Part shown: positions 4,983 to 5,662 of the stretch, in pieces
Position numbering within the stretch: the stretch's first letter is position 1
Layout of the letters: each line of letters opens with the position of its first letter
Source of the DNA: Candidatus Bathyarchaeota archaeon
GTDB taxonomy: Archaea; Thermoproteota; Bathyarchaeia; Bathyarchaeales; Bathycorpusculaceae
Direction of reading: 5' to 3'
DNA: 5,662 nucleotides
NCBI GenBank assembly: GCA_003601785.1
Contig: PIYA01000027.1
Span: forward strand, 8,888-14,549
Notes under the pieces: generated by a model
What the model was told of the DNA's origin: nothing
Seen by the model: the letters and a program-made list of their open reading frames with translations, nothing else
The model's database searches: none
Position numbers and translations under genes: made by a program

Positions 4983-5662
4983 TTAAGCTTTCCCAGTTTT
5001 AGGCAGTAGCATTTCAAGGTTTATTTCAAATCCGCAGACTGGATTTTCCAGTTCAAAATTGTTTAGGACTTCTGGGTGTATTTCCCCTAGAACTCCAATG
5101 TTCTTTTTCCGCACTTGTATGACCGCGGTTCTTCCATCTATGAAACTCGGATTTTTTGTTGGTTTAATCTTCCAATTGGACAAGCCTAGATTTGCGAGTA
5201 AGGCTTCTGTTACGGATTTTATCTCTGTGAAATTCGCAGTTGAGTGAGATGAGACGCATGCCAAATGCATGTGTCTTTCGGTGCGGCATTCACTATTTTT
5301 GTTTATCTTCACCACGTCTGAAACCTCGAAGATTTTCTGGGGAAAACTTTCATGTTTGTTGTCCATCAGGTTCTTCATCAACGATGGTAGGAGGCTTGTC
5401 CTGGCTATGTTATACTCTGAAGAAGCCGGATTCGCAATTTTAACCGCTCTATCCGTTTTCCTTCTCATCCTTTTATACTCTATTTCCTCGTTTGTTAATA
5501 TGAAATTCATAACTTCTGTGAAGCCCAAACCTATCATAACTTCTCTAACAGTGTTAGCGAATCTCGTTGTTTCGTGAAGACTCCCCGTGGTTACGGCTTT
5601 AGGCTTGGTTGGTTTAAGTCTATGGTAACCGTATCCGATGGCTACTTCTTCAACCAAGTCAA
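4983..5662 (-). CDS. pheT: Phenylalanyl-tRNA synthetase beta subunit, C-terminal part (5' end outside window)
   Basis: Beta chain of the alpha2-beta2 PheRS that charges tRNA-Phe. About 225 C-terminal residues are visible; the frame continues past base 5662, and the TTG at 5657 is internal (codon after GAC, in DLVEEVAIGYGY). The beta-subunit landmarks occur in order: DLVEEVAIGYGY, VREVMIGLGFTEVMNF, NPASSEYNIARTSLLPSL, FPQKIFEVSDVV, ANFTEIKS, FIDGRTAVIQV, GVLGEIHPEVLNNF and FEINLEMLL near the end. This is the catalytic-like core that closes archaeal/eukaryotic-type PheT, which is shorter than the bacterial form and lacks its C-terminal anticodon-binding extension. The stop is TAA at 4985-4983. 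tyrS follows on the same strand after 328 bases that contain the structured block, so the two synthetase genes are neighbours but probably not one simple transcript. Confidence 0.95.
   Translation of the reverse strand, partial: DLVEEVAIGYGYHRLKPTKPKAVTTGSLHETTRFANTVREVMIGLGFTEVMNFILTNEEIEYKRMRRKTDRAVKIANPASSEYNIARTSLLPSLMKNLMDNKHESFPQKIFEVSDVVKINKNSECRTERHMHLACVSSHSTANFTEIKSVTEALLANLGLSNWKIKPTKNPSFIDGRTAVIQVRKKNIGVLGEIHPEVLNNFELENPVCGFEINLEMLLPKTGKA

Noticed and set aside
4771..4986. 71-codon plus-strand open frame across the structured block
   Set aside because: It starts in a hairpin stem, has no ribosome site, runs into the pheT stop and resembles no family; the helices explain the region better.
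1..5662. CRISPR array, integrase site or phage genes
   Set aside because: No regularly spaced direct repeats and no integrase, Cas or phage-like coding region are present.

Overview
The window reads as archaeal chromosome. It holds a family B DNA polymerase, the archaeal DnaG-type primase with a central Toprim domain, a small archaeal Toprim protein, a tyrosyl-tRNA synthetase with a WHAW...LGGD segment that I associate with crenarchaeal-type enzymes, and an archaeal/eukaryotic-type PheRS beta subunit. Frequent AGA/AGG arginine codons, TTG starts and A/T-rich promoter-like motifs fit an archaeon. A TACK-group lineage (Thermoproteota or Bathyarchaeia-like) is my best guess, by inference only.

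Layout: polB (plus strand, 5' end outside the window) runs to base 1898 and meets dnaG (minus strand) tail to tail, their stop codons sharing bases 1895-1898. Everything else is on the minus strand. In transcription order from the right edge these are the 3' part of pheT (5662-4983), a GC-rich structured intergenic block (4936-4721), tyrS (4654-3566), a small Toprim gene overlapping the tyrS end by 40 bases (3605-3144), a structured leader (about 3113-3053), and dnaG (to 1895).

Three things stand out. First, the polymerase keeps intact motifs A, B, C and KKRY, but its proofreading domain has lost three of the four expected metal-binding acids (Exo I D and E, Exo III D), so it should polymerise without proofreading. 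Second, the 328-base gap between pheT and tyrS holds a 216-base block of about 58% G+C (flanks 33-36%). It folds into two abutting nested helical domains, with a TATA-like motif at the right distance upstream on the minus strand. It matches no RNA family I recognise and is the best candidate here for something undescribed. Third, dnaG has a clearly coding N-terminus that contains no ATG, GTG or TTG. It is preceded by two consecutive hairpins and a Shine-Dalgarno-like AGGAG.

Together the genes concern replication (polymerase, primase) and tRNA charging (TyrRS, PheRS). The small Toprim protein is translationally linked to tyrS, and its role is unknown.
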